Assembly (NCBI GenBank): GCA_025449115.1
Contig: JAHLKC010000174.1
Span: 1-64,000 of the forward strand
Direction of reading: 5' to 3'
Length of the DNA: 64,000 bases
Source: Chytridium lagenaria
Lineage: Eukaryota; Chytridiomycota; Chytridiomycetes; Chytridiales; Chytridiaceae
The notes below the pieces were generated by a model. The model was given only the letters and a program-made list of their open reading frames with translations, was not told where the DNA came from and searched no databases. Below, piece by piece: positions 25,083 through 37,025 of the stretch. Position numbers and translations under genes: made by a program. Positions within the stretch are counted from its first letter, which is position 1. Every line of letters starts with the position of its first letter.

Positions 25083-26008
25083 CTCTGAGTATTGAGTACT
25101 ATTAATATCAGTGATATACTTGAAACAGATTTTCCATATTTTTCAATTTGCTGCTCTTATAGAACGCCGGTTCTTGAGTTTCTTCCCTTGATCCGAATTA
25201 ACGGCGGTTTCTTACGCGAAACTTACTACTTGATTCCAGGGCGTTGAAAGATGAACCATATAAAAACCTTCTTACAAAAATTTGATGATGCAAAAAACTT
25301 GATCCAACTTTGATGCAGACCACACCGAAGCATAACCTGTTCCTGATTGTTAGAGGCGTGAAAGACACTCATGGGATTCGCTGATTTGTAAACGAACGAT
25401 GGATTTGTGGATCACCTTTGGCAATTGTACTTTTTGTGCAGTGGTTGGAGAGTGATTACATACTATGGTTCGCTTGGGTTTCTGGGTTGTTCTTGCCTTT
25501 TCTTTTGATCACGAATGCGCTATGGTCTTTGTCGTCTTCCATCGTTGCCTCATTCTCTCACGCCAAAGTCGTTCATAGAATGCAATCGTGATGTTTCATG
25601 GATCCTCTTTTTCATTTCATTCACTATTTTATCGTCTTGAATACTCCCAGGCGTTTCATCATGTCTTTTGACCTACATAATGGTTAATGGGCTCACAATG
25701 TTTGGGAAGACTGACCCCAGCCTTCACTTTGTGCTTTCTCTTGCCTTTGCGACTTTCTTTTTGAGAGCTCGTGAGGGTTGGTGGAGACAGCATCATTATA
25801 AACTGGAACATTATTTGTGGAAATGCCTTTGATATGATTACAGAGGGATTAGTGGCAGAGGGATTAGTGGCGCCGATTTACTTTTATCGGTCTACCAGTG
25901 ACCTTATCTATATCGGTTCCTCCTACTTTCATTACTGTAATGTAGATGCGTTATATGTGAATAAAACTATGAAATCATATGTAAATGTGTACATAATATA
26001 TATTTAAT
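25083..26008. repeat. Dispersed repeat, copy 1
   Basis: About 0.9 kb closely matching 35,300-36,150. Shared anchors include ACCTGTTCCTGATTGTTA, GTAAACGAACGATGGATTTG and GGGCTCACAATGTTTGGGAA, in the same order with small indels. On the minus strand both copies preserve a Lys/Arg-rich frame, broken in this copy, that may be the tail of an unknown protein. The similarity joins the end of the preceding hypothetical gene, so gene end and flank were duplicated together. Confidence 0.75.
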
Positions 26009-26024
26009 CGTGAACCTGGGGCCT

Positions 26025-26240
26025 CAGATTGGCGTTCTCTCCACGCTTTCAATACCCGTCCCTTAACTTCAAAAAACAATTCATTCTAACCCCTCCCTCA
26101 CATAGTCTGTTTTCGGTGCATATGACTTGAATGGTGATTGATAAAAACGTTTTCAAAAAGATTTTGCAGTTTGAAGGCGATTGAAAACGATGTAGATGGA
26201 GTTAAGGATCTTGATGATAAAAGTGGGATGAACATTGGTT
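26025..26240 (+). pseudogene. Mosaic remnant of tubulin cofactor E and calaxin
   Basis: Two short blocks match the intact locus at 41,545-43,140. GGCGTTCTCTCCACGCTTTC at 26,031 matches the leucine-rich-repeat exon of tubulin cofactor E (41,547). From about 26,101 the start of a calaxin EF-hand exon is recognisable (GACTTGAATGGTGAT against GACTTGAACGGTGATC at 43,036), and GATGGAGTTAAGGATCTT at 26,196 equals 43,120. In the intact locus these blocks are about 1.4 kb apart, here about 40-50 bases. The copy is therefore a duplication that later lost its middle and has no open frame. Confidence 0.7.
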
Positions 26241-27265
26241 CCTATTATTTTAGTAACGCTTTTTAACCCTATCCTTTTCTTCGTGGATATTCATAAGAAT
26301 GTATTTAAAAACAATATTCTACGGAAGTATAAATATTAAGCGTGTTGCCTTGATTTGTCACAAAAAAAAAGTTTGCCGGAGAATTCTCTTTTACACATAA
26401 TGTTGCATGTTAGATGATGGATGGATTCCTGGCCGTGTCATTCAAGTCATGGGCGCCAGCAGATCAACAGATGGAGACGAACAATCCACTAAGATTAGAG
26501 GTCGGCAATGTGATCAACGCCCCCTGATCTTGATGGGCTCTTCTCCCCTGGTACCTTTGTGATCGCTGGACTTGAACTTGGGACGACATCAACTTGAATT
26601 CACCCTCCGATCCCTTCGCTTCTAAAAACCCCATCTATTTTTCTTAAAGTCCCCATTACATTTTCTTTTCAGTCTTTGTGCGATCCCAACTCTCTTGATA
26701 ATTAATGTGTTCTCCTAGCAAGAAGTGGACCTACGTGATCTGCAATTGATGTGCGTTAGGATATATAAACTAGGACAAATCAAACCATAACTCCACCAAT
26801 GCTTTCAAGCCCGATACCCCATACTTCCTTTTCAACTCCCCCAAAATTGAAGACCCACCGCACTATCCCCCTTCCATGTCTCCTTCCCCCTAAAACCTCG
26901 AAAGGCGCGACAACGAGCATCCTATGGAAAACCCCAGAGATCATCGCAGATAAAAAATCTGTTGCTTTTTTTCTGTTAGAGGTTTTCTTTAATGCTGTCC
27001 CTTTTGATGTCGGGATTAAAGGAGGGTGGCGTCGGAGGTGGGGATGGTGGGTGGGGTGGTGCATTTTTGGTGGAGGGTGGAGGGAGAGGGGTTGATGCTG
27101 AGGTGGGGACATCATGTTTCCGTTGAGATGATTATTTTTTGGCAAGTGTCATGCGTTATGCTTGTTTCCGTGTGTATTATTATTTCTTTAGCGGTAACAA
27201 TAGATAATAAACTGGCAAAACTTCCTTAACTATGAATCCATTAAACACAATATTGTGACTGAACG
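26241..27265. other. Intergenic, no gene supported
   Basis: AT-rich flanks with a C/T-rich central part. A 121-codon minus-strand frame at 26,780-27,145 starts with His- and Pro-rich low complexity and lacks family features, so it is not called as a gene. Confidence 0.4.
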
Positions 27266-27269
27266 CACC

Positions 27270-27500
27270 GTTTTACGTAATCTGCCAAATTGTAGTGATG
27301 TTTTGTCATGGCCTGAATGACCGTCGGAGTATTCGGATTAACACCCTTTCGTTCAATCAAATGGCGAACCATATGGGGTGGCGCTTTCGTCCCACTGCTT
27401 CAAAAGATTTCTTTCAGCGCCATATGGATGATTCAATCCAGCTGTTAACAACATCTCAAGAATCTCAATGCTTCCTCCCCTGCATGCGTCAATAACTAGA
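27270..27500 (-). pseudogene. Ankyrin-repeat-like remnant
   Basis: Minus-strand translation gives LVIDACRGGSIEILEMLLTA, which fits an ankyrin helix pair, and after a frame change HLIERKGVNPNTPTVIQAM. There is no start, no further repeats and a stop between the halves, so it is read as a decayed gene fragment. The assignment rests on a short, degenerate repeat. Confidence 0.35.
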
Positions 27501-27850
27501 GTATTGTCAAGACCAAAAGGTTAGTATTGTCAAGACCAAAAGGTTAGTTCCCGTCTTTTAGCCTGTCCGCGAGGAAACTGTTAATGAGATGCCGTTGAGG
27601 AGAAAATAGAGAAGGTCGTTGAGCCTTCTGTCGACGAGGAAGCCCTTGTCCCTGAGCTCGTTCCTGCTGTCCATACCGCCGTTAAGAAAATCGCCTGCGA
27701 CACCGTCGTCTACGAGGTTTTTGAGGAAATCGGTGAAGGTGCCTAGTGTGGTTCGCGAGACCATTGAGAGGCCTTGTGCACCTGCTGAGAAGACCGTTGT
27801 TGAGGAGACTTATCCAAGTGACCGTTGTCGAGGAGATCCCTAGAAATTTC
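27500..27850 (+). pseudogene. Acidic coding-like remnant with a 23-bp tandem duplication
   Basis: A perfect duplication of AGTATTGTCAAGACCAAAAG plus three bases occupies 27,500-27,545. Downstream, Glu/Val-rich coding-like sequence runs in shifting frames (EKIEKVVEPSVDEEALVPEL, and EKTVVEETY further on). It resembles a low-complexity acidic repeat protein but has no start and several stops. No family is assigned. Confidence 0.3.
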
Positions 27851-28610
27851 AACCACCGTCCCTATCTCCCCTGTTGTCAGCAAGCGCGCGTCATCAATAG
27901 GCAGTCAGTGTGATTGAGGGTACACCGTACATTTTAAAAACACAAAATCAGAAATCAAAACATATGGAGATATTAGAATCAAACAGGATGGAAATCATAA
28001 AGGGAAAAATAGATTAGAACCACATGGCAAAACAGATCTCTTTTTCTGCCTTTTATTTTAATAATAACAATAAAAAGTTATTTATGCGCCCATTACTATA
28101 TTTATAGTATTTATTAATAATATTTTATTTGAAGTGATATCATTTTCCTCAAAAACTCAAAACTCTAAAAAATGAAGAGGGGTCTTTTCACTTGTAACAA
28201 CTTGAGAGAGACAGGGTTTTTTTTTCTTTTCTATGTATTCAACATTTGTGACTTGTCATTTAATTCATCAACAAATTGTCAATGTCCAACATAGCAGACT
28301 ACCTATTATTACCTAATATGTATTACCTATTAATAAAGACGCGTAAAGCAAAATTTAAAATTATGAAACAACCCGCACCGGCTATTAACAGCATACGTCT
28401 TGGAGTAACTCTGGCCACCAACCCAGAGAAATTAAAATTCTCCTTTTGAGGTTGCTGACAGTGACAAGGTTACGGGACATTAAAAATAAAATGAAAAAAA
28501 AAGCAAGGGTTTGTTCTCGTGGAAGAGAATATTTATAATGAATAAAAATGAAAAAGACAGGCAATGATGATGTGATGGTGTGATGAGTGCCGCCAGAAAT
28601 AACGCACTCA
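27851..28610. other. AT-rich intergenic region
   Basis: No coding region seen. Very AT-rich around 28,060-28,140. It should hold the regulatory DNA of the NuiA-like gene. Confidence 0.45.
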
Positions 28611-28616
28611 AAAGGA

Positions 28617-28624
28617 TATAAAAG
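28617..28624 (+). promoter_or_regulatory. TATA box of the NuiA-like gene
   Basis: TATAAAAG, 58 bases upstream of the ATG at 28,675, followed by a pyrimidine-rich leader. Confidence 0.6.
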
Positions 28625-28674
28625 GGAGCGCCCCCCTGTCACTTTCCCTAGTATCCACCTTATTCCTTTTCACT

Positions 28675-29172
28675 ATGAAGTCCATCATCCTCTCCTCCCT
28701 CCTTGCTTTTGCGGCAACGGTCCTTGCTCAGAATGAGACTCTACCAACGGCAGACTGCCCCACTCTCGTCGGTACCCTCCAGACCGCAGCCGAGGGTTCC
28801 AACTTCATCAGCGAAAGCGACTTCCCCTGGATCCCCTTCCTCTACCAGAATGGTATCCCTCCCGTCGGCTTCCCGGTCGTTAGAAACTTTGCCCGTATCG
28901 CCGGCCTCACCCCTGTCGTTCGTCCGATCTCAAGCAGGTACGGCGATGACGCCGCCACCGACTTCATTGCCAAAAGGATCGCAAGCCAACCCGAGAACGC
29001 TAACCTTGTTGGCAACTTCACTGAGATCTTTACCAAGTTTAACCCTGAGGGTGTCGACAACCTTCGTTACTACAAAATCTACCCCGAGGCCGTTCGCGGT
29101 GAGATCTTCATCGTTGGAAGAATTCCCGGATGTGGACTTCTTGGAATCCGTACCACCTCCATCGAGACCTAA
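28675..29172 (+). CDS. Secreted NuiA-like (nuclease A inhibitor fold) protein
   Basis: Intact single-exon gene of 165 residues with a clear signal peptide (MKSIILSSLLAFAATVLAQ). The mature part matches the NuiA-like pattern: LVGTLQTAAEGSNFISESDF at about residues 32-51, with the Ser-Glu-Ser-Asp-(Tyr/Phe)-Pro motif, and a C-terminal strand pair RYYKIYPEAVRGEIFIVGRI ending LGIRTTSIET, equivalent to the usual Tyr-Ile-Val-Gly ... Thr-x-x-x-Glu-Thr ending. Cyanobacterial NuiA binds and blocks the nonspecific nuclease NucA; fungal homologues are mostly uncharacterised. Here a secreted inhibitor, or a re-used fold, is inferred. Clean frame, TATA box and poly-A signal suggest a well-expressed gene. 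Confidence 0.72.
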   Translation: MKSIILSSLLAFAATVLAQNETLPTADCPTLVGTLQTAAEGSNFISESDFPWIPFLYQNGIPPVGFPVVRNFARIAGLTPVVRPISSRYGDDAATDFIAKRIASQPENANLVGNFTEIFTKFNPEGVDNLRYYKIYPEAVRGEIFIVGRIPGCGLLGIRTTSIET

Positions 29173-29312
29173 GTTGGTTTCAAGACCTCTTTTCTCCCTT
29201 TTCGTTTCTGCATCATCAGCCTCAAGATAGATCATACTCCCCCCCCCCCCTCACCTAACTTATACGCACCCTTCCTTGCCCTGTCTTCTCTCGTCTTCTA
29301 ATTGAGCCCCTT

Positions 29313-29318
29313 AATAAA
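29313..29318 (+). terminator. Polyadenylation signal after the NuiA-like gene
   Basis: AATAAA, 141 bases after the stop codon and about 260 bases before the next gene starts. Confidence 0.5.
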
Positions 29319-29576
29319 CAAACTGGTCGGCCATAACCAGTATATCTCGATTTATTTCTCGATATGACTGTGGCCATTAACATTCATTGTCGGCAAATCG
29401 TGCCAAAGCGTCGCATGTGAGCTAACCGTGTTTCTAATGAAGCCATCATGCCTTACAGGTAACCAACTACCCAAGAGTCCAAGATTGACACGATTTTCAA
29501 TCTTCCGGTGTCCTTCATGTTTCTCCTGCATCCTTAAGCTACCATCATAGGACTTTACACAACAACGGAGTATAGC

Positions 29577-32500
29577 ATGGCGGAACAAGATTTAGAGGCA
29601 GCACCGCCAGCATCAACTGGCATTCCTCTTGATCCAGAGATTTCTTCTTCCTCCCTCCCTATCGCTGATGACCGCAACTACATGTCCATTGGAAATCAAA
29701 CTCTATGCATGGACGACAATCAACAGCTCAAGGAAGTACTAGATCTCGTTGAAAAGGCGGTGAAGGAAGGCGCAGGACATGCAGAAATTGCAGAACTCGT
29801 CAACCACCTAGAGTCGATGAAGTGTTCAAGGAACCGAGACTTGAATCCCACAAGCGACCAATTTGATCAGCTGTTTTCCATGAAGGTTGTAAGAGCCATG
29901 GCCAAGGCTTTTGGATTACACTGGCCACAGATGGAGGTCGTGTTTAGGGATCTGGTGAGGGCTCAGTCTTTCTCTTTGAGTAATTTTTTTTTAACATGAA
30001 ATTGGTAGATGGTGAACGGCGATGCTGTTACGGCGGACAGAAATTCCTACAGTCGCTGATCCGACCGTCATCTCGCCGACCCTTTCATTCGGACGTACCA
30101 ATTTGCTGTCGGGATTAATAGGAGTTTGTTTCCACCAAAAACTGTCCAAGGCCAAGCAGATTCTCCATCCCTAAACGGGTGTCATAAAACCTGGAGAATG
30201 TGTGTTGGTGAGAATGCCTATTTCAACGATTTTAAACTCTTTATTCATCCTTTCTTACTCACGTTATACTCTTTATATGAAATTGAAAAAGGTTATTGGA
30301 CGGCCTGGATCGGGGTGCTCCACATTACTTCGGACATTAGCTAATCGAACTACTTCGTTTAAAGAGATACGAGGTACACTCTTATTCGCAGGTCTCACCC
30401 CGGACGAAATATTGAGACGGTTTCGTGGAGAGATAATTTTTGCGGAAGAGTAGGTGTTGCGGATTCCGGAAATGTGTTTATCATTCGTCCAGTTTTCTGA
30501 ACCTTTTTGCAGGGAAGACTGGCATTTTCCTTCCCTTACCGTTCGGCAAACACTCGACTTTGCACTCAAGAGTCGAATTAACAACATTACTATGCGACAC
30601 CGTATGATTGAGATTACATTGCGGTTGTATGGGCTCGTGGGTTGTCAGAACACGGTGGTAGGGAACGAATATATCAGGGGTGTATCTGGTGGAGAGAGGA
30701 AGCGTGTTTCGTTGGCAGGTGTGCCTTCTTATCCGTTTTCCCAACCTCTTTTTTTTTTCAAAGTTCTCACGCATAGAATAAAAAATAGAGGCTTCTTGTG
30801 TTGGCGGCTGTATGGGGGTGTTTGACGGATGCACAAAGGGATTGGACTCTGCATCCGCACTTGATTTCATCAGGGGGTTGAGAAATATTGCCGATTTTCA
30901 AGGCCGTACCGTTGTGGCGTCATGTTATCAAGCTTCTGATGCCATGTTTGAGTTATTTGATAAAGTCATTGTCCTCGCTGATGGGCATTGCACTTATTTC
31001 GGTAATACCTTGATGTTTAAAAATCCTTTTTTTTTTAGTTCTAATGCGTGGAGTTAGGTCCAGCTACAACAGCCGTTTCCTACTTTGAGTCTCTCGGTTT
31101 CCACAAACACCCACGTACCACCAAAGCCGAATTCCTCACCAGCTGTGTCTCATCCACCACCTACACGCCCTCCGACCTCGCTCCCGTTTCAACACCTCCA
31201 CCTACGGTACGTCCATGCGTGCACACGCAGATGCCGCTCTCAACCCTGAAGTGATCCGAGACGAACGTCGGTCGTTTGTGCGGAATCTTATGGGGTTTAA
31301 AAATATCACGGGGGCTAAACGGTGGAGTGATGATGGGAATGTGAAGAGTAAAGCGAATCTTTGGGATGTCGAACATAAAGTTGGGGTCGAGGAAGCGGAG
31401 CCTGTGAGGCCTGGAAAATCGAAAGCGGGGATGGCGGCAAGCTCGTTCTCGGTTAGCGTGCCTAGACAACTTGTGTTGTTGCTGGATAGGGAGATGCAGA
31501 TACTTAAAGAAATCCCGCGACTGTGATCATGCGGTAATGACTTTTTTTTTTAATTACTTTTTTATGAATATACATATGTTACATCACGTGACTTATTAAT
31601 GGGGGTTTCCCTTCTGCCCGATATACTCCACATATATCTGACTCTTATGTACAGTACGGTCTTTAATATTTGATGGCTACCATTGTCGGGTCTGTGTTTT
31701 TTCAACTCCCGACAGGTAGTTCTGGTGCTTTCACACGTGGTGGAGCTATTTTCTTTGGCCTCCTATTCAACTCGGTGTCTTCTGTCGCCGAACTCCCCAA
31801 AATCATGGAGGGACGACCTATTCTTTACAAACACACGGATTCAGCGTTGTATAGACCTTTCACTCTGTTTCTGGCGCAAAAATGTTTTTTCGATGGTTAT
31901 AGATTCCTTTCAGATTTTGGTTTTCTCGTCTATCCTTTACTTTATGGTTGGATTGCAAGCTAGCATCCAAAAGGTAGAATTTTGTTTCTATTCCCGATAT
32001 TTCTGACAGTTTAAAAAGTTCCTCTTTTTTTACCTTACGTTGATTGTGTCCAGTCAAACGTTTGGTGCCGTCATCAAGGCTATCGGAAACTCTGTCGCCA
32101 CCAAAGAATTAGCAAACCAAGTCTCTGGTGCCATCCTCATCCTCTCCGTCCTTTACAACGGCTACATGATTCCACAACAAGACATGAGCCTTGGTTTGGA
32201 TGGGTTCGTCTTCTCAACTCATCCCCCCCTTTGACTCACATCATTCCAGATTTTCTACATCAATCCTTTGAGTTACGGTTTTAGGTCGCTCATGATCAAT
32301 GAATTTGGGGGCCTTCATTTCGATTGTTCCACATCTGCTACCTCGATTGTTCCTTTTGGACCGGGGTTGTACACGAATCCAGAGTATCAGACTTGCACTC
32401 TTGCTGGTGCGAAAGCGGGCGAGACGTCGGTGGATGGAATCGAGTATATAAAGACAGCGTATAATTTCAATCCGTCATGGATGTGGTGGAATCTTCTCGT

Positions 32501-34908
32501 GAATCTGGGTATTTACGTTTTTATGATGTTTGTCAATATGTTGATCGTTGAGGTGAGTCAGGCTTGTTTTTTATGTTGTTTGGGGTTTTCGGTTTTTTAA
32601 AAGTAAAATTCTGATTCGTGTTGTAATAGTTGGTTCAACATGGGAAAGCTGGAGTCAGCGTAAAATTGTACAAGATAACAAAAGAATCCCCCAAAACACC
32701 ATCCACAAAGTCTCTGACGTTGAATCTCATCGCCCCATCTCCGCTGCTCCACCCCCACTAACTGCTTACAAAGCACGACCCGCGGATCCTGTCACAACAC
32801 TAACCTGGACGAACCTTGTCTACACGGTCCCCCATACGAAACAACGAGGCGCCACCTTACAGCTTCTTGACCATGTGAGCGGGTACGCGCTTCCAGGACA
32901 ATGACGGCGCTCATGGGGTCTTCGGGAGCTGGGAAAACGACCTTGTTGGATGTCATTGCGAGACGGAAGACTTTGGGGACCATTGAGGGTGAGATTATGG
33001 TGGGGACGCGGTTGCAGGATGATACGTTCTTGAAAGTGACGGGGTATTGTGAGCAGATGGATGTGCATATCGTTTATGGTGGGATGTCTTACCTCACCTA
33101 TTTTTTTTAACATTCCATAGCTACTGTTAGAGAAAGCTTTACGATTTGCGGCACTGCTGAGACAGCCCAAATCTGTCCCGGTTGATGAGAAGGATGCACA
33201 TGTAGAGTATATTATTGGGTTGTTGGAGCTGGATAAAATCGCGGATGCTCTTATTGGAGACCTGCAATCTGGCGTGGGGCTTTCCATGGAGGAACGTAAA
33301 AGACTTACAATCGGTGTAGAGTTGGCAGCAAAAGCCCAAGATTATCTTTCTCGACGAACCCACATCTGGTTTAGATGATCACGTAAGAGCCCCTCCGCCC
33401 CTTCTTTTTTTTTTATTGAATTTTGAAACTTAGGCCGCGTCCAATATTGTGAGGTTGTTGCGGAATCTGGCAAGACAGGGACATGCGCTTGTTGTGACGA
33501 TTCATCAGCCCTCTTCGACGCTTTTTTCTTCATTTGACCGTCTTCTGCTTCTTGGACGTGGTGGGAAAACAATATATTTTGGTGACCTTGGACCTGACTG
33601 TAAGACCTCATCTCGTATTTGAGCGTCGCGGTGCACCGACTTGTGACCCTCAAGCTAACCCCGCCGAATACATGCTTGGTAATTGTATATTTCTCTCCTT
33701 CTTTTTTTGGAAATTATCATCATCTCTTCCATTGTATTGATGTTGCTGATAGATTGCATTGGGCTGGAACGGCAAAGAATACTAGCGCTATCAACTGGTT
33801 TTCTCTTTGGAATGAATCCGAAGAATATGTCGCTGAGAGAGCCGTCATTGAATGGATCCGGACAAGTGCCGGAAAATACACATCTGAACACTCTGAAGAG
33901 ATTGCTAAAGCCGACGACGTGCTTCTCAAGGACACGCTATCCACATTTGAAAAAACAAATCTGGTGAATCGAAGAATGTTTGTGACGTTCTAACCGAAGC
34001 CCAGAGTATAACATTGGTCGCATTGCCTTCCAAATTGTCGCTGGATTGATCATTGGGCTTTCATTTTACGGCGCTTCAGCCACCCCTTCAGGAGCGCAGA
34101 TTCGCATGTTTGCGCTATTCATGACCTCTGTCTTAGGCGTTTGTGCTCATCAACCTCGCACAACCCGTGTTCATAGCTCAACGCGAATACGCAACACGGG
34201 AAATCACATCAGGAACTTACCGTCCATTCTCATTTGCAGTCGCCATGACCACCGTTGAGATCCCTTTTGCTCTTCTCGCCGCCACAGCCTTTTTCCTCGT
34301 CTTTTACTGGACAGTCGGGCTTCGAACGGAAGGAGAGCGTGTGCTATGCTTTTTTATCACCCTAGCCGCTTTCACGCTCTGGGCTGTCTCGTTTGGTCAA
34401 ATGGTGGCATCCTTTGCACCGAATCTCCAAATCGCTAGCGCCATCGTCCCGCTTTGCACCTCCATCCTCTCTCTCTTTGCTGGCGTCACCATCCCTTACG
34501 CTTCCATGCCGGTGTTTTATAGAACTTGGCTTTACTGGTTAGACCCCTATCATTATTTCATTGAAACACTCTTTGTCAATGACCTACAAGGCCTTAAAAC
34601 TCACATGCGATGATCGATCCACGGTTTCAGTCACCCCACCCGCAGCGTTTAATTGTTCAGCGTATTTTGCGCCGTATCTCAAATTTGCGCCAGGCTATCT
34701 CTTGCCAGATTTGGTCATGACCACACCTGCGGGAGCCGTCACAACTACTTGTAGATACTGCCCCATGTCTTTGGGAGATAATATGTTTGCGGGGTTAGAG
34801 TGGAATAGTGAACATAGGTGGAGTAATGTTCTTATTGTTTTGGGGTTTTGGGTGTTTAATCGGATAATGACATTTTATTTCGTTGGGAGATTTAAAGTTA
34901 AACGGTAG
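29577..34908 (+). CDS. PDR-type ABC transporter, full size
   Basis: Pleiotropic-drug-resistance (ABCG) exporter with the order NBD-TMD-NBD-TMD, expected in the plasma membrane. NBD1: Walker [12 protein letters not shown] (about 30,305), Gln-loop region [18 protein letters not shown], signature [12 protein letters not shown] (30,685), and the non-canonical Walker B/D-loop [10 protein letters not shown] (30,820). First membrane domain about 31,430-32,560. NBD2: canonical Walker [16 protein letters not shown] (32,917), degenerate signature [13 protein letters not shown], Walker [13 protein letters not shown] (33,345) and TIHQPSS. Second membrane domain 34,000-34,900, ending FVGRFKVKR. One degenerate and one complete ATP site is the normal PDR pattern. 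More than ten short introns and several single-base breaks (for example an extra A near 33,334). Substrate unknown. Confidence 0.9.
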
Positions 34909-35136
34909 AAATAAATTATGTTTGGGGTTTCTCATACTTATTGCAATTTTTATATTAAACACGCTTATTACACCGTCTATCTCTGCTTCCATTTGCTTTT
35001 AAACGTAAATTTACCACATCTCCACCAACATCACCATCACACTTACTTGCCACCGCTATACCACACAGTCAAATGACTTTCACCCCTACTCTGCAGTTTC
35101 AAACACGCTCTTCTATATTTACCTGTAAATAATGTT

Positions 35137-36150
35137 TTGTATAAGGAAACTTCAGGGCCAAACGCGTTGATAATAAGGATGACTTTACGTAAGTATGAGA
35201 GGGCGTTTACTGAAGAGACTACAGATGTGACATTAAATGAAAAGGAAGGTGTTGAGAAAGGTGACATGAGGGTTAGAGGATTGTTGAAGTTACGGATTGA
35301 AGTGTTGAGTGCCATTAAAATCAGAAATATGCTTCAAACATATTTTCTGTCATTTTACCTTTCATAAAACACCGGTTCTTGGGGTTCTTCCATTGGTCCG
35401 AATTAATGGCGGTTTTTAACGCGAAACTCACTACTTGACTCGGAAGTGTTGAAAGATGAAACTCATAAAAAGCCGAAATTAAAAATTTGATGCTACATAC
35501 AGAAACTTGATCCAACTTTGATGCAGACCACACCGAAGCATAACCTGTTCCTGATTGTTAAAGGCGTGAAAGACACTCATGGGATTCACTGAATTGTAAA
35601 CGAACGATGGATTTGTGGATCTCCTTTTGGCAATTGTGCTTTTGTGCAGTGGTTGGAGAGCGATTACATACTATGGTTCGCTTGGGTTTCTGGGTTGTTC
35701 TTGCCTTTTCTTTTGATCACGAATGCGCTATGGTCGTTGTCGTCCTCCATCATTGCCTCACTCTCTCACGTTAAAGTTATTCATAGAATGCAATTGTGAT
35801 GGTACATGGATCCTCTTTTTCATTTCATTCACCATTTTATCGTCTTGAATACTCCCCCAGGCGTTTAATGATGTCTTTTGACCTACATAATGGTTAATGG
35901 GCTCACAATGTTTGGGAAGACTGACCCCAGCCTTCACTTTGTGCTTTCTCTTGCCTTTGCGACTTTCTTTTTGAGAGCCCGTGAGGGTTGGTGGAGCTAG
36001 CATCATTATAATCTGGAACATGATTTGTGGAAATGCCTTTTTTTTTCTTGATATCATGACGGACTGGTTAGTGGCGCGACGGTTTATTTTTAACGGTGTA
36101 TTGTCTATATCGACTTATACCTTTTTCACCAAAAATGTATATGAGATATG
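35137..36150. repeat. Dispersed repeat, copy 2, with gene-tail fragment
   Basis: The left end (35,190-35,330) translates to a relative of the last residues of the 22,048-24,878 gene (TTDVTLNEKEGVEKGDMRV against TTDATLNGEEGVEKDEKRV). It then runs into the 0.9-kb repeat shared with 25,083-26,008. About 240 bases present between these parts in copy 1 are missing here. On the minus strand a 99-codon Lys-rich frame (35,758-36,057) stays open in this copy only. Confidence 0.7.
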
Positions 36151-37025
36151 CAGAAATATGAAAAAATAAGAGACTATCAAATTGCATGTAAACGTATTCG
36201 TAATAATAATTAGTTGTTGTAAAGCATTATGCCCTGGTCGTAGGTGTAAGTTGAGGTAGAAGTATTATCTGGCATCTCAATTTCTTTGTAGAGTGGTTTG
36301 GGGGTTGGAAAGATGCTGAATACACAACAAGTTACACAGTCATTGGTTGTTAATGGAACGAATGCTGCAAGTATGCTAGCAAAGAACGAGATGTAAAAGA
36401 ATGGGCAAGGGGTTGACGTCGTATCAGAAGGAAAAGGAGAAGCAGGTGCGTTATCCTAGTATTTGGTTAATGATGTTTTGTGTCGACTACTACATAATAG
36501 ATATGGCAAGGGTTTTAACCTTTGCCTCTCTCCACGTATTATTTATTTATCTTCGGGTGACTTGGACAAAAGTAGTTTATTTTTACAATTATTCAATTGA
36601 AAGAATGTGAAATTGACATAAAATGCATGCCATTAAGGCTTGCTACAGATTATGTAGCTATTAACTAGCGAGTTTTGGATCGATCAAAATAATGAAAAAA
36701 TCCAAAATCAAAATAAAAACAGAACAAACCATGTTTGGTAAATAACGTATGATATCAAATCCTGCGCTTGCAAGATTCTTTGTGTGGTGAATCAGGTGGA
36801 AAACTGTTAAAATCTTTTTAAAATCCCTTTCTTCGCTAACTAACAAGTTTCCATCAAGTCCCCTTTTAACAGACTGACCACAGTCAAGGCGGTAAAACAA
36901 CCAGCAAGGATTACCCTGTATCGTTTTAAATGCCAGTAATTGTCTAAAGCTGCGTTCGTCCATCCTCTAACAACCAATTTCTAACGGTTTCACAAAATTC
37001 TTTGCAAAAACCCGATTTCGAAAGA
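36151..37025. other. AT-rich intergenic region
   Basis: No supported gene. A possible short exon starts at 36,401 (MGKGLTSYQKEKEKQ before a GTGCGT donor), but no continuing exon could be found. A 100-codon minus frame at 36,661-36,963 ends only 60 bases from the next gene and shows no family features. Confidence 0.4.

Noticed and set aside
26780..27145. 121-codon minus-strand frame
   Set aside because: His/Pro-rich start, no family or splice support; the opposite strand is open over the same stretch.
36661..36963. 100-codon minus-strand frame before V-ATPase G
   Set aside because: No homology recognised, starts only 60 bases from a divergent gene and lies in AT-rich DNA.
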